From NCBI RefSeq assembly GCF_000021485.1, contig NC_011761.1:268501-332500 (forward strand): a stretch of 64,000 bases of DNA, written 5' to 3'. Shown here in pieces: positions 44,646-54,577 of this stretch. How positions within the stretch are numbered: the first letter of the stretch is position 1; every line of letters begins with the position of its first letter. A program made the translations under genes and the position numbers. A model generated the notes under the pieces. The model had not been told where the DNA came from and did not search any database. It was given only the letters and a program-made list of their open reading frames with translations. This DNA is from Acidithiobacillus ferrooxidans ATCC 23270. Lineage in GTDB: Bacteria; Pseudomonadota; Gammaproteobacteria; Acidithiobacillales; Acidithiobacillaceae.

Positions 44646-45995
44646 TCAGCGCATGGTGACGAATTCCTCGGCGCTGGTGGGGTGGATGGCAATGGTGTCG
44701 TCAAGGTCCTGTTTCGTCGCCCCCATGCGCAGCGCTACCGCAAAGCCTTGGAGCATTTCATCCACACCGTCGCCGATGGCGTGCAGACCGACGACCTTTT
44801 CCTCCCGGCCCACCGTGACCAGCTTCATCGCCGTTTTTTCCGGTTCTGCCGCAAAAGCGCGGAACATCGGGGTGAAGGTCGTCTGGTAGACCTTGACCGC
44901 CTCTTCTCCATATTGCTCCTTGGCGACTGCCTCACTGAGGCCGACCGTCGCGATGGGGGGATGACTGAAGATCACCGTGGGTACCACGAGGGTGTCGAGA
45001 TGCCGCTCCGTCTGGTTGCCGAAGATGCGGTCGGCGAGACGGCGCCCGGCGGCGATGGCTACCGGGGTGAGGGCTGGGCCCGCAGTGACATCGCCGACCG
45101 CGTAGACACCCGGTGCATCGGTGTTCTGAAACGCATCCACGGGGATGAAACCCTGCGGGTCGGCAGTAATGTTTGCGAACTCCAGACCAAGGTCGGCGCT
45201 GTTGGGACGACGGCCGATAGCCCAGATGACGGCATCCAGCCCTCCGAGGCAGTCGCCATCGTGAAAATGCAGGCATAAGCCATCGGCGCGTTTTTCCAGT
45301 TCCCGGACCTCGCGCTGGGCGAGGAGGCTGATGCCTTGGCGGAGCATGGCGTCCATCAGGCTCTCGCGCAGCATCGGATCGAAATCATTGAGGAAATGCC
45401 TGCGGCGCATGACCAGGGAAACGTCACTGCCGAGAGCGTGGAGTACCCCGGCGAGCTCCACGGCGATATAACCGGCGCCCACCACGGCAACACAGCGGGG
45501 CCTCGATTCCAGCGCGAAGAATCCGTCCGAGGTGATGCCCAGTTCTGCACCAGGAATGTCGGGCCAGACCGGATGCCCCCCGGTGGCGATCAGGATGTGT
45601 GCGGCTTCCAGGGTGCTGTCGCCGACATGGATTCGATGCGCGCCGGAAAAACGGGCATGTCCGCGGATCAGGGAGACGCCGTTACCATCCAGGCCTTGGG
45701 CATAGCGGTCATTGAGTCGCCCGATGTAGGTGTCACGCTGCTGCTTCAGGTGTTCCCAGTGGAAGCGCGGTTCTATGGTATCGAAGCCATATTCTCCTGC
45801 CATCTTCATTTGCCCGGCAAGGTGGGCGGCATTCCAGTAGATTTTTTTGGGGACGCAGCCTGCATTCACACAGGTGCCGCCCAATGGACCGGCGGCGACC
45901 AGCGCGGTGACTGCCCCGTAACGGGCGGCGCGGTTGGCCATGGCAATGCCGCCGCTGCCTCCACCAATGACGATGAGATCGTAGGATTGTGTCAT
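44646..45995 (-). CDS. gor: Glutathione-disulfide reductase
   Basis: 449 residues. FAD motif [14 protein letters not shown] at 11-24, redox Cys42-x4-Cys47 in [18 protein letters not shown]-binding [13 protein letters not shown] followed by Arg-rich VMRRRH (NADPH rather than NADH preference), and the C-terminal dimer segment [11 protein letters not shown] with the active-site His. It lies 89 bases downstream of the Prx-Grx fusion on the same strand and would supply reduced glutathione to it. Convergent with the methylthiopurine phosphorylase gene. Confidence 0.94.
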   Translation of the reverse strand: MTQSYDLIVIGGGSGGIAMANRAARYGAVTALVAAGPLGGTCVNAGCVPKKIYWNAAHLAGQMKMAGEYGFDTIEPRFHWEHLKQQRDTYIGRLNDRYAQGLDGNGVSLIRGHARFSGAHRIHVGDSTLEAAHILIATGGHPVWPDIPGAELGITSDGFFALESRPRCVAVVGAGYIAVELAGVLHALGSDVSLVMRRRHFLNDFDPMLRESLMDAMLRQGISLLAQREVRELEKRADGLCLHFHDGDCLGGLDAVIWAIGRRPNSADLGLEFANITADPQGFIPVDAFQNTDAPGVYAVGDVTAGPALTPVAIAAGRRLADRIFGNQTERHLDTLVVPTVIFSHPPIATVGLSEAVAKEQYGEEAVKVYQTTFTPMFRAFAAEPEKTAMKLVTVGREEKVVGLHAIGDGVDEMLQGFAVALRMGATKQDLDDTIAIHPTSAEEFVTMR

Positions 45996-46084
45996 GATAG
46001 CTCCCTTTTTTCGGGGTTGAACGAGGCAAGAAGGACGTCATCCCCGGCATACTGCTGGAGATGACCATCCGAAGGGATGTGCCC

Positions 46085-46828
46085 TTATTTCCCGTGGAAA
46101 TATTTCTCCAGGTCGTCTGCGCCGCCGATGTGTCTGCCGCCGATAAAGATCTGCGGCACGGTCGAACGTCCGCTCACCGCGCGAATTGTCCGTGAACTGA
46201 CGCCGGTACCCATACCTGTCTTGATCTCTTCAAAGGCTATGCCGTGCTCCTTCAACATTGCTTTGGCGCGGGCACAATGTGGGCAGCCTTCGCGGGTAAA
46301 GATGGTGACGAATTCGGGATCGCGTGCCTCCGGGTTGATATAGTGGAGCATGGTATCGGCGTCAGAGACCTCGAAGGGATCGCCGGGTTTGTCGGGTTCG
46401 ATGAACATTTTCTCGATGATGCCGTTCTTCACCAGCATGGAGTAACGCCAGGAACGCTTGCCGAACCCAAGTTCGCTCTTGTCCACCAGCATGCCCATGC
46501 CTTCCGTGAATTCGCCATTGCCATCGGGAATCAGGTGGATGTTTTCGACAGCCAGTTCCTTGGCCCAGGCGTCCATGACAAAGGCGTCATTCACGGACAT
46601 GCAAAGGATGTCATCTACGCCATTTTCGCGAAAGGTCGGCGCAAGTTCATTGTAGCGCGGCAGATGGCTGGAGGAACAAGTGGGGGTATAGGCGCCGGGC
46701 AGGGAGAACACGATCACGGTCTTGCCCTGGAAAAGTTCGTCGGTGCTGACGTCACGCCACTGATTATCATCGCGGGTGCGGAACACGGCCTGGGGAACAC
46801 CTTGGCCTTCTATGCTGGTCAGTTTCAT
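46085..46828 (-). CDS. Peroxiredoxin-glutaredoxin hybrid (Prx5-Grx)
   Basis: 247 residues. Domain 1 (about 1-165) is a Prx5-type peroxiredoxin with LPGAYTPTCSSSHLP and peroxidatic Cys51. Domain 2 (about 173-247) is glutaredoxin with Cys182-Pro-His-Cys185, TVPQIFIGG and GGADDLE. Such fusions reduce H2O2 and alkyl peroxides with glutathione. Start 46828 is set by CAGGAGAC upstream and homology; the open frame extends 69 bases further. It is expressed from the promoter at 46906-46934 and is followed by gor. Confidence 0.95.
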   Translation of the reverse strand: MKLTSIEGQGVPQAVFRTRDDNQWRDVSTDELFQGKTVIVFSLPGAYTPTCSSSHLPRYNELAPTFRENGVDDILCMSVNDAFVMDAWAKELAVENIHLIPDGNGEFTEGMGMLVDKSELGFGKRSWRYSMLVKNGIIEKMFIEPDKPGDPFEVSDADTMLHYINPEARDPEFVTIFTREGCPHCARAKAMLKEHGIAFEEIKTGMGTGVSSRTIRAVSGRSTVPQIFIGGRHIGGADDLEKYFHGK

Positions 46829-46905
46829 CTCAGTCTCCTGTTTATGCTGCAGTTGCGGCACCATTGCCGATGTGCACCAGATTGTTCTGTGCTGCACATG
46901 GGCTG

Positions 46906-46934
46906 ATAATAGAATAAGTCTAAAATAATATCAA
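46906..46934 (-). promoter_or_regulatory. Sigma-70 promoter of the prx-grx/gor operon
   Basis: On the minus strand: TTGATA (46934-46929), 17-base spacer, TATTAT (46911-46906). Ten of twelve consensus bases at ideal spacing in a markedly AT-rich patch. The predicted start near 46899 leaves a leader of about 70 bases. An OxyR-type operator could overlap, but no clear half-sites were assigned. Confidence 0.7.
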
Positions 46935-46963
46935 GTATTAAAATGTTGGTCGAGGTGCGCGGT

Positions 46964-48082
46964 TCAGGCGGTGCTCCAGCCGAGATAGGCGGCGGCGGTA
47001 TCGAGACCGCCGTAGCGAATCTGAAAATCCGCCTGGGCGCGGACGACCGCTTTGGCGTGGTAGGCAATGCCTATGCCGGCTTTGCGGATCATGGGCAGAT
47101 CGTTGGCACCGTCGCCGATGGCGATGCAATGACCGGCGTCGGTGCCCAGGCCGATGGCCAGCAGGTCGAGGATGTCGGCTTTGGCGGTCGCATCGACGAT
47201 ATCTCCGAGAACCTGGCCGGTGATTTGCCCATGGATGATTTCCAGGGTGTTGGCGAAGGCGTAGTCGAGGTCCAGTGCTTCCTGCAGGTGGCGGGTAAAC
47301 TGGGTGAAGCCTCCGGATACGACACCGACCTCGACGCCCTGGGACTTGGCCGCGGCTACCAGTTCCCGGGCGCCGGGACTGAGCTGCAGTCGTTCGCGGA
47401 TGATGGTGTCGATACTGCTTGCCGGAGTGCCGGCCAGCAGGCGCACCCGTTCGCGCAGGGAGGTCTGGAAATCCAGCTCGCCCGCCATGGAGCGTTCGGT
47501 GATGGCGGCGACCTGCCGTCTGAGACCGAGGTGTTCGGCCAATTCATCAATGCACTCGATGCTGATCAGCGTAGAATCCATATCGGTCAGCAGCAGGCGG
47601 AAATGCCCCTTGTCCCACAGTGGGGAAACAGCAACATCCAGCGTGATCCCCTCCAGGGCTTCGATGAGGCGGTGATTCACGGCGCTCAGAGGGCCGCGGG
47701 AACCGTGTAGGATCAGGGCCAGATCGTCGCCCTGGCAGTGGAGTACGCGGCCCGGCATAAGATTTTGCAGGTGAAGGGTGGTCAGTGCGCGGCGCAGCGC
47801 CTCGGGCCGCGCCGCTCCATGCAGCACCAGACGTACAGCGCTCTCGGCGCTGCTCATGGGAGCCCAGATCACCTCCCGCTCCTGGTGCAGGGCCTGGCGC
47901 GAGAGTTCGTCGAGGAAAGGGGCGATTTCACCGACGGTGACGGGCATATCCCAGCTTTGCAGCCAGCAACCCCATACCTCCTGGTGACTTTCCACTTCCG
48001 CCACCAGTTGGCCCATACTGGCCGGCAGACTCATGGGCCCGCGGGCGGCGGGGCTGAGAATGGCAAGGCGGGTACTGCTCAT
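46964..48082 (-). CDS. serB: Phosphoserine phosphatase
   Basis: 372 residues. ACT-like regulatory region in the first 150 residues, then a HAD phosphatase with LLLTDMDSTLISIECIDELA (nucleophile Asp167, acid Asp169) and GDGANDLPMI. It makes serine from phosphoserine. The start overlaps the mfd stop (ATGA), so it is cotranscribed with mfd. No terminator was found before the prx-grx promoter, about 30 bases downstream. Confidence 0.96.
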   Translation of the reverse strand: MSSTRLAILSPAARGPMSLPASMGQLVAEVESHQEVWGCWLQSWDMPVTVGEIAPFLDELSRQALHQEREVIWAPMSSAESAVRLVLHGAARPEALRRALTTLHLQNLMPGRVLHCQGDDLALILHGSRGPLSAVNHRLIEALEGITLDVAVSPLWDKGHFRLLLTDMDSTLISIECIDELAEHLGLRRQVAAITERSMAGELDFQTSLRERVRLLAGTPASSIDTIIRERLQLSPGARELVAAAKSQGVEVGVVSGGFTQFTRHLQEALDLDYAFANTLEIIHGQITGQVLGDIVDATAKADILDLLAIGLGTDAGHCIAIGDGANDLPMIRKAGIGIAYHAKAVVRAQADFQIRYGGLDTAAAYLGWSTA

Positions 48083-51000
48083 GGTTGAATCCTCAGTTGG
48101 TCGATGAGTTGCAGCAATTCCTGACAGCGCGCTTCGCCGTCGGGCAGGTCGCGGCGGATGCGCAGGCGGTGCTCGCCATCCAGTTGGTAGATGCTGTGAG
48201 GTTGCTGGATGAGCCGGATGATTTTGTCGGGGGCCACCTGGTTTTCGGCGGCGAATTGCAGGCGGGCACCGGCGGGGCCGGCATCGATCTGTTCAATGCC
48301 GGTCTGGATAGCGACAAGACGCAACCGGGTCTGACAGAGCAGGGTGCGGGCCGGCGCCGGAATGGGTCCGAAGCGGTCGATCATCTCCACCATGATCTCA
48401 CCGATGGCGGTGTCACTGCGCACATCGCTGAGGCGCTTGTATAGTTGCAGGCGCAAATGCACGTCGGGCAGGTAGTCGTCGGGGATGAGCGCCGGTGTGT
48501 TGAGATGGATCTCGGGACCGCTCGTGCGTTGTTCTTCCAGACTGCGGGGATCCCGCCCGGCACGGATGGCTTCCACGGCATCGTCCAGCCATTCCATGAA
48601 GAGGGTGAACCCCACCTCATCCATGTGCCCGCTCTGCTCTTCGCCGAGCAACTCGCCAGCACCGCGGATTTCCAGATCGTGGCTGGCCAGGGCAAAGCCG
48701 ACGCCCAGATCTTCCAGGGACTGGATGGCGTCGAGGCGGCGCCGGGCATCGTCGCTCATGGCCCGAAGGTCCGGGGTGAACAGGTAGGCGTAGGCGCGTT
48801 GATGGGAACGACCAACCCGGCCGCGCAACTGATGGAGCTGGGCCAGACCAAATTTATCGGCGCGGTTGATGAGGATGGTGTTGGCATGGGGGTTGTCGAT
48901 CCCCGACTCGATGATGGTGGTGCAGAGGAGGATGTCGAAGCGCTGATGGTAAAAATCCAGCATCACCGCTTCCAGTTCGCCCTCGGGCATCTGGCCATGG
49001 GCCACGCGCAGGCGCGCTTCCGGCAGCAGGCGGCGCAGTGTGGCCGCCATGCGCTCGATGTCGCGTACCTCATTATGCAGAAAATATACCTGACCGCCGC
49101 GATGCAGCTCGCGCTGGCAGGCTTCGATCACCGTCGCATCATCCCAGATTTGCACAAAGGTGCGTACCGGCTGGCGGCGCTGGGGTGGCGTGGCGATGAT
49201 GGATAAGTCACGCAGGCCGGCCAGCGAGAGATTGAGAGTGCGGGGGATCGGCGTTGCGGTCAGGGTGAGGATATCCACCTCGGCGCGCAGGGCCTTGATC
49301 CGCTCCTTCTGGCGTACCCCGAAGCGATGCTCCTCATCCAGAATCAGCAGCCCCAGGTCGTGGAAGGCGACATCCTTTTGCAGCAGGCGGTGGGTGCCGA
49401 TCAGGATATCCACCTCCCCTACGGACACTGCCGTGAGCACTTGCTTGTGCGTTTTGGCATTCTGGAAACGGGAGAGCACTTCCACCCGCAGGGGCAGCCC
49501 GGCGCAGCGGTTCCGGAAATTCTCGTAATGCTGCTGGGCGAGCAGGGTGGTGGGGACCAGTACGGCCACCTGCGCACCACTGTGCGCCGCCAGAAAAGCC
49601 GCACGGAGCGCCACCTCGGTTTTGCCGAAGCCGACATCGCCGCAGACCAGGCGGTCCATGGGGTGGGGGCTGGTCATATCGGCAATGACGGCGTCAATGG
49701 CCTGCTGCTGATCCGGGGTTTCCTCAAAGGGAAAGCGGGACACGAATTCCCAATAGGCGTCATCCGGTTCGGGGAAAGCCCGACCGGTGCGCGCCGCGCG
49801 ACGAGCATAGATGTCCAGCAGTTCGCTGGCGGCATCGACGGCCTTTTGCCGCGCCTTGGCCTTGACTTTTTCCCAGTGATTGCTGCCGAGGCGGGAGAGC
49901 ACCGGTTCCGTCGCACCATTACCCACGTAGCGGGCGATACGATCCAGATGATCCGCCGGGACGTAGACGAGATCGCCGTTGGCGTACTCCAGGACCACAT
50001 ATTCATTGATGTCTCCCTGGGAGGCAAAGGGCGTAGCCATGCCCTGAAAACGGCCGATGCCGTATTCCTCATGGGTAACGGCATCACCCGGCTGTAACTC
50101 GCCGAGATCGCGGACCAAGCCTTCAATGCTGCGCTGTCGGGCGTTGGCACTACGCCGCTGGGCAAAGACGCGATCACCAAAAATCTGCGCCTCGGAGACC
50201 AGCGCCAGTCTGACCAGGCCATTTTCCTTGATGAGCAGGCCGCGTTCCAGGGGTGCTACGGTGATGGCGATCCGTTCCGTACCGGCCAGGAACTCCGGCC
50301 AGTCATGCACCCGGCTGGGGAGCAGTCCGCTCTTGCCAAGCCGTTCCGACAGGGCTTCCTGACGGCCGGGTGATTCAGCGGCGAGGATGACCCGGCCCGT
50401 GGTCGGCAGATGGCGAAGAAAAGTATCCAGTGAGGCTAGTGGCGCTTCCGGGCTGCCATGAAGATCGGGGAGGGGAGCGGTCGGCAGACGCTCCGCATCG
50501 CCCTCCTGTTGCCCATATACCCGCGCCCGACCGCGCAGGACATCTTCCCATTCACTGGGGGGGAGGAGCAGTTCATCAGGCGGCAGTATGGGATGCACCG
50601 TGTCGTGGCTCCGTTCCTCATAGCGCTCCTGCCAGTCCTGACGAATGTGCCGGGCGGATGCTTCCAGACCGGGCGGGAGAAAGACGACGCCGTCTACGGG
50701 AAAGTGCATCAGCAGGTGGCTGCACTCCGGAAAGAAGAGCGGAAGATAATGCTCGGCGCCTTGGGGCGCCTGTCCCCGGCTGGCCGCCCGGTATATCTCG
50801 GCGCGTTGCGGGTCACCGCTGAACCGGGCGCGGAAGCGGCTGCGAAATTCCTGTAGCGCGGCGGTGTCCACCGGCACTTCCCGCGCCGGGAGCAGAGAGA
50901 CCCCCTCGACCTTTTGCAGGGTACGCTGGGTTTCCGGATCAAAGGCACGGATGCTTTCCACGACCCTATCGAAGAGCTCGATGCGATAGGGCAGGGGGCT

Positions 51001-51528
51001 ACCGCTGGGAAAGAGATCGATGATTCCACCACGCCAGGCCAATTCGCCGGCCTCAGAGACTTCACTGACGTTGCGGTAGCCGGCGTCGATCAGGCGCTGG
51101 CGAAAACCTTCCGGACTCAGGTGGTCGCCCACGGCTAGGACAAAAGCGTGCTGGTCGAGGAAACTGCGCGGTGGCAGGCGTTGCAGGACGGCGGACAGGG
51201 GGGCGAGACAAACGCCACGCCATTCCGGCAAGGTGGCAAGGGTAGCCAGTCGGGTGGCCGTGGCATCTGCCGGCGGCGCCAAGCGGTCATAGGGAAGGAT
51301 TTCGCGGTCCGGGAAAACCAGCGGCGCGGGCAAGTCCGGTGCGAAAAAACGCCACTCGCGCTGCCATTCCTCCACGTCGCGGGCGTTCGGCAGCAGAATC
51401 AGTAGCGGGCGCTGCCACTGCCGCGTCATCTGCGCTGCCAGCCAGCTATCCGCAGCACCGTAAATTTGACTAAATGCGCGTGCCGCCCCGGCGCGCGGCG
51501 GGGTGCCGAGAGAAAGACTTCGATCCAA
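48079..51528 (-). CDS. mfd: Transcription-repair coupling factor
   Basis: 1149 residues, full length. N-terminal UvrB-like region, RNA polymerase interaction domain (GDAVTHEEYGIGRFQGM, YVPADHLDRIARYVG), and the translocase with Walker A GDVGFGKTEVALRAAF and DEEHRFGV, helicase motifs VAHGQMPEGELEAVM and RVGRSHQRAYAYL. Mfd removes stalled polymerase and recruits UvrA. Divergent from ispD over 151 bases that contain no clear terminator; promoter elements were not confidently placed. Confidence 0.97.
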   Translation of the reverse strand: MDRSLSLGTPPRAGAARAFSQIYGAADSWLAAQMTRQWQRPLLILLPNARDVEEWQREWRFFAPDLPAPLVFPDREILPYDRLAPPADATATRLATLATLPEWRGVCLAPLSAVLQRLPPRSFLDQHAFVLAVGDHLSPEGFRQRLIDAGYRNVSEVSEAGELAWRGGIIDLFPSGSPLPYRIELFDRVVESIRAFDPETQRTLQKVEGVSLLPAREVPVDTAALQEFRSRFRARFSGDPQRAEIYRAASRGQAPQGAEHYLPLFFPECSHLLMHFPVDGVVFLPPGLEASARHIRQDWQERYEERSHDTVHPILPPDELLLPPSEWEDVLRGRARVYGQQEGDAERLPTAPLPDLHGSPEAPLASLDTFLRHLPTTGRVILAAESPGRQEALSERLGKSGLLPSRVHDWPEFLAGTERIAITVAPLERGLLIKENGLVRLALVSEAQIFGDRVFAQRRSANARQRSIEGLVRDLGELQPGDAVTHEEYGIGRFQGMATPFASQGDINEYVVLEYANGDLVYVPADHLDRIARYVGNGATEPVLSRLGSNHWEKVKAKARQKAVDAASELLDIYARRAARTGRAFPEPDDAYWEFVSRFPFEETPDQQQAIDAVIADMTSPHPMDRLVCGDVGFGKTEVALRAAFLAAHSGAQVAVLVPTTLLAQQHYENFRNRCAGLPLRVEVLSRFQNAKTHKQVLTAVSVGEVDILIGTHRLLQKDVAFHDLGLLILDEEHRFGVRQKERIKALRAEVDILTLTATPIPRTLNLSLAGLRDLSIIATPPQRRQPVRTFVQIWDDATVIEACQRELHRGGQVYFLHNEVRDIERMAATLRRLLPEARLRVAHGQMPEGELEAVMLDFYHQRFDILLCTTIIESGIDNPHANTILINRADKFGLAQLHQLRGRVGRSHQRAYAYLFTPDLRAMSDDARRRLDAIQSLEDLGVGFALASHDLEIRGAGELLGEEQSGHMDEVGFTLFMEWLDDAVEAIRAGRDPRSLEEQRTSGPEIHLNTPALIPDDYLPDVHLRLQLYKRLSDVRSDTAIGEIMVEMIDRFGPIPAPARTLLCQTRLRLVAIQTGIEQIDAGPAGARLQFAAENQVAPDKIIRLIQQPHSIYQLDGEHRLRIRRDLPDGEARCQELLQLIDQLRIQP

Positions 51529-51679
51529 GAATATCTGATCTTATGTGAGGGCCCTGAAGGCCCCTAGTGTAAAGGGGCGCCATGGAAACTGCAAAACGGG
51601 ACGCGGCTTTCTTGCGTCCTCCCTCAAGACTGCGGATACTTCGCGCTGGTGGCTTGGGTCCAGAAGATTGGGGGTGCAT

Positions 51680-52393
51680 ATGGAGCGCGTCTGGGTGGTG
51701 ATCCCGGCGGGAGGGCGGGGACAGCGCTTTGGCGCGGCGCAGGCCAAGCAGTACGTTCTGCTGCGCGACCGTCCCGTCATTGCCCACACCCTGGCGGCCT
51801 TCCTTGGGGAACCGCGAATTGCCGGCATTCAGCTGGTTCTGCCGGGCGAGGATATTGCCACCGGCGCCTGGCGGGAATTGCTGGGACCCATGCCGGCGCC
51901 GCTCCTGCCCCCGGTGGTCGGGGGCGGCCTGCGTGCCGATTCGGTGCGCCTTGGTCTGGAGGCGCTGCTGCGACAGGGCGCGGTGCCGTCCGATTGGGTG
52001 CTGGTGCATGACGCCGCCCGGCCCTGTCTGCGTCGCGAAGATCTCCTGAGGCTACTGGAAAGTCTTGCGAACGCACCCCAGGGCGCGCTGCTTGCCGTGC
52101 CCGTTGCCGACACCCTCAAGCGGGGTGAGGATGGATGCTCTTCAGGTACCGTGGATCGGGAAGGATTGTGGCGCGCCCTGACTCCGCAGGCGTTCCCTCT
52201 CGGGGCGCTGCTGGCGGCCTTGGAAGCCGCGCGTGCGGGGAACCGGCAAATCACCGATGAGGCGTCGGCGATGGAGGCGCAAGGCTGGCGTCCCCGCCTG
52301 ATCCCGGGACACGGCGATAACATCAAGGTAACCCTCAGTGATGATCTCATGCTCGCCGCCGCGATTCTCGCGGCGCGTAGTGAAGAAGGATAA
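51680..52393 (+). CDS. ispD: 2-C-methyl-D-erythritol 4-phosphate cytidylyltransferase
   Basis: 237 residues. [18 protein letters not shown] is the CTP-binding signature; [11 protein letters not shown] and [12 protein letters not shown] are conserved; the C-terminal KVTLSDDL is present. MEP-pathway step 2. Start 51680 behind GGGGGTG is chosen from homology; 45 additional in-frame codons upstream look non-homologous. It is followed by ispF as in many proteobacteria. Confidence 0.95.
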   Translation: MERVWVVIPAGGRGQRFGAAQAKQYVLLRDRPVIAHTLAAFLGEPRIAGIQLVLPGEDIATGAWRELLGPMPAPLLPPVVGGGLRADSVRLGLEALLRQGAVPSDWVLVHDAARPCLRREDLLRLLESLANAPQGALLAVPVADTLKRGEDGCSSGTVDREGLWRALTPQAFPLGALLAALEAARAGNRQITDEASAMEAQGWRPRLIPGHGDNIKVTLSDDLMLAAAILAARSEEG

Positions 52394-52397
52394 TCTC

Positions 52398-52877
52398 ATG
52401 CAAATGCGTATTGGTCACGGCTTTGACGTACATGCGTTGGTGCCGGGAAGGGCTCTGATCCTCGGTGGCGTGTCGGTACCCTATGAACGCGGTCTTGCCG
52501 GCCACTCCGATGCTGACGTGCTCCTTCACTCCATCTGTGATGCCCTGCTGGGGGCGGCTGCCCTGGGCGACATCGGACGTCATTTCCCCGATACCGACGC
52601 CCGTTTCGAAGGTGCGGATTCGCGGCTCCTGCTCCGACATTGTCGTCAGTTGGTCCAGGGGAAAGGTTTTTCGGTAGGCAACGTGGATGCGACCATCGTC
52701 TGTCAGCGTCCTAAATTGGCAGATCATATTCCGCAGATGCGCGCCCATATTGCTGCTGACCTCGCTGTGGAGCTCGATGCGGTCAACATCAAAGCGACCA
52801 CCACGGAGCAATTGGGCTATACCGGTCGGGGTGAAGGCATTGCCGCCCACGCCGTCGTGCTGATTCAGCATGTCTGA
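52398..52877 (+). CDS. ispF: 2-C-methyl-D-erythritol 2,4-cyclodiphosphate synthase
   Basis: 159 residues. [11 protein letters not shown] with the metal-binding Asp-x-His, [20 protein letters not shown], and [20 protein letters not shown] are all intact. Forms the cyclodiphosphate of the MEP pathway; trimer. Start 52398 is preferred to an upstream frame; it follows ispD by 4 bases and overlaps truD by 8. Confidence 0.97.
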   Translation: MQMRIGHGFDVHALVPGRALILGGVSVPYERGLAGHSDADVLLHSICDALLGAAALGDIGRHFPDTDARFEGADSRLLLRHCRQLVQGKGFSVGNVDATIVCQRPKLADHIPQMRAHIAADLAVELDAVNIKATTTEQLGYTGRGEGIAAHAVVLIQHV

Positions 52878-53958
52878 AAGTCTGCCGCGCATCTATCCCG
52901 CAGAGAGCGGTCTGCTTGGCGCCGAAATGAGGCAGTCTCCAGAAGACTTTCAGGTCACGGAACTGCTGCCTTTTGCCCCATCCGGTTTGGGCGCCCATCA
53001 CTGGCTGGTAGTGGAGAAGCGCGGCCTCAATACTCAGGATGTGGCCAATCGTCTGGCGCGTTGTGCCGGGGTGGCGGTCCGGGATGTGGGTTTTGCCGGT
53101 CTCAAGGATCGTCAAGCCGTTACCCGGCAGAGTTTTACGGTGCCGGCCACGGCGGGTAGCAACCCGGATTGGGGCAGTCTGGAAGACGACAGTCTGCACC
53201 TTCTACAGGTCGGCCGCCATGACCGTAAATTGCGTCGGGGCGTGTTACGTGGCAACCACTTTCAACTCACCTTGCGCGCCACCACGGGAGCACACAGTCT
53301 CTGGGACGCCCGCCTGCAAATTCTCCGGAAACGAGGATTCCCCAACTATTTCGGTGCCCAGCGCTTCGGGCACCGAAATTTGCAAGAGGCCGCGCGACTG
53401 TTATCCGGACAGCCGATGCGAGTAGACCGCCATCGGCGCGGCCTGCTCTGGTCCGCGGCCCGCTCCGCCCTGTTCAATCTGGTCCTCGCCGAGCGGGTGC
53501 GGCAAGCCAACTGGACGGAGATTCTGCCGGGTGAAGTCGTGCAACTGGCGGGCTCGCACAGCATTTTTCTGGCGGAGGACGATGATCTCGCGGATTTGCA
53601 GGCGCGCGCCACCGACTGGGACCTGCACCCCACCGGCCCTTTGCCGGGTCGTGGCGGGTTGGCGCCGACCCTGGTTGCCGCCGCGCTGGAGACCTCGGCC
53701 CTGGGCGCGGGGCCCGTCATCGCCGGTACGACAGACGATGGCCTCCATTGGGCACGTCGTCTTGCAGAACAAGGGCTGGATGCCGCGCGGCGCCCCTTGC
53801 GCGCGCGTCCGGAAAACCTCAGCGGTCGCTGGGAGGATGCACAGACTCTGATTCTGAGTTTTTTCCTCCCTGCGGGCGTATTCGCGACGAGTTGTGTGGA
53901 AGGCCTTTTGGGGAGGGAAATGGCGGAAGCGCAAAGCCTTGACCTTTGTGTTGACTAG
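52870..53958 (+). CDS. truD: tRNA pseudouridine synthase D (tRNA U13)
   Basis: 362 residues. [10 protein letters not shown], the catalytic-loop [17 protein letters not shown] with Asp, and [12 protein letters not shown] are the TruD motifs. It pseudouridylates U13 in tRNA-Glu. Overlap with ispF mirrors the ispD-ispF-truD order in E. coli. The C-terminus diverges but no frame break was seen. Confidence 0.94.
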   Translation: MSESLPRIYPAESGLLGAEMRQSPEDFQVTELLPFAPSGLGAHHWLVVEKRGLNTQDVANRLARCAGVAVRDVGFAGLKDRQAVTRQSFTVPATAGSNPDWGSLEDDSLHLLQVGRHDRKLRRGVLRGNHFQLTLRATTGAHSLWDARLQILRKRGFPNYFGAQRFGHRNLQEAARLLSGQPMRVDRHRRGLLWSAARSALFNLVLAERVRQANWTEILPGEVVQLAGSHSIFLAEDDDLADLQARATDWDLHPTGPLPGRGGLAPTLVAAALETSALGAGPVIAGTTDDGLHWARRLAEQGLDAARRPLRARPENLSGRWEDAQTLILSFFLPAGVFATSCVEGLLGREMAEAQSLDLCVD

Positions 53959-54033
53959 AGGCCTTGCAACGGACACCATAGTTCGGGACGGTATGCACTC
54001 TTCCAATGGCACCATATAACGAGGAGGATGATT

Positions 54034-54510
54034 ATGGAAGCTCCGGTAACCATCGGCCGTTTGGCGCGTGAAGCAGGGCTTGCCGCAGAGACCTTGCGTT
54101 ACTATGAGCGGATCGGGCTCATTCGGCCTGTGCAGCGGACCCCGTCCAACTATCGGCTCTATGACGGTGAAGCCGAAGCGCGGCTGCGTTTTATCCGGCG
54201 TGCCCAGAATCTTGGCTTTTCCCTGGCAGAAGTGAAAGAACTGCTGGATATCAGCGGCAGTGCGGAGAACGACATGGGCGAGATCAAAGCGCTCACCGTG
54301 CAGAAACTTGCCGAGATCGATCGCAAGATCGCCGATTTGCAAAGAATGCGCACGGTCCTTGCGCAACAGGTCGACTGCTGCCCCGGCCATGGCCGGGTGG
54401 CTGATTGCCCGATTCTCGCGTCTCTGGCCGATGCAGAAAACGCCTTGCCTGTCGGGGAGCGTTGGGGGCGGCGGGATACCCGGATACCCTGCAACGCGGC
54501 GCTGGGCTGA
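54034..54510 (+). CDS. MerR-family metal-responsive regulator (ZntR/PbrR-like)
   Basis: 158 residues. Winged helix with TIGRLAREAGLAAETLRYYER and NYRLYD; long coiled-coil dimer helix; then VDCCPGHGRVADCPIL with Cys115, Cys116, His119 and Cys125, resembling the ZntR metal-binding loop. The Cys at position about 79 that ZntR and MerR provide from the dimer helix is absent (SAENDMG instead), so the metal and geometry are uncertain. AGGAGG (54022) sets the start at 54034. No divergent efflux pump lies beside it. Confidence 0.87.
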   Translation: MEAPVTIGRLAREAGLAAETLRYYERIGLIRPVQRTPSNYRLYDGEAEARLRFIRRAQNLGFSLAEVKELLDISGSAENDMGEIKALTVQKLAEIDRKIADLQRMRTVLAQQVDCCPGHGRVADCPILASLADAENALPVGERWGRRDTRIPCNAALG

Positions 54511-54552
54511 GGGCGGGGTACCGAAACTGTTCAATGTTGCGGCCCCGGTTAA

Positions 54553-54575
54553 AGGCCCGATCTATGGTCGGGCTT
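54553..54575. terminator. Bidirectional weak terminator between the MerR and Smr genes
   Basis: AGGCCCGA pairs with TCGGGCTT around a 7-base loop (one G-U pair). Two to three T residues follow on either strand, which fits the convergent gene arrangement; efficiency is uncertain. Confidence 0.5.
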
Positions 54576-54577
54576 GC

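Noticed and set aside
51529..51679. N-terminal extension of ispD from an earlier start at 51545
   Set aside because: The 45 added residues are not IspD-like and the conserved domain starts directly at 51680.
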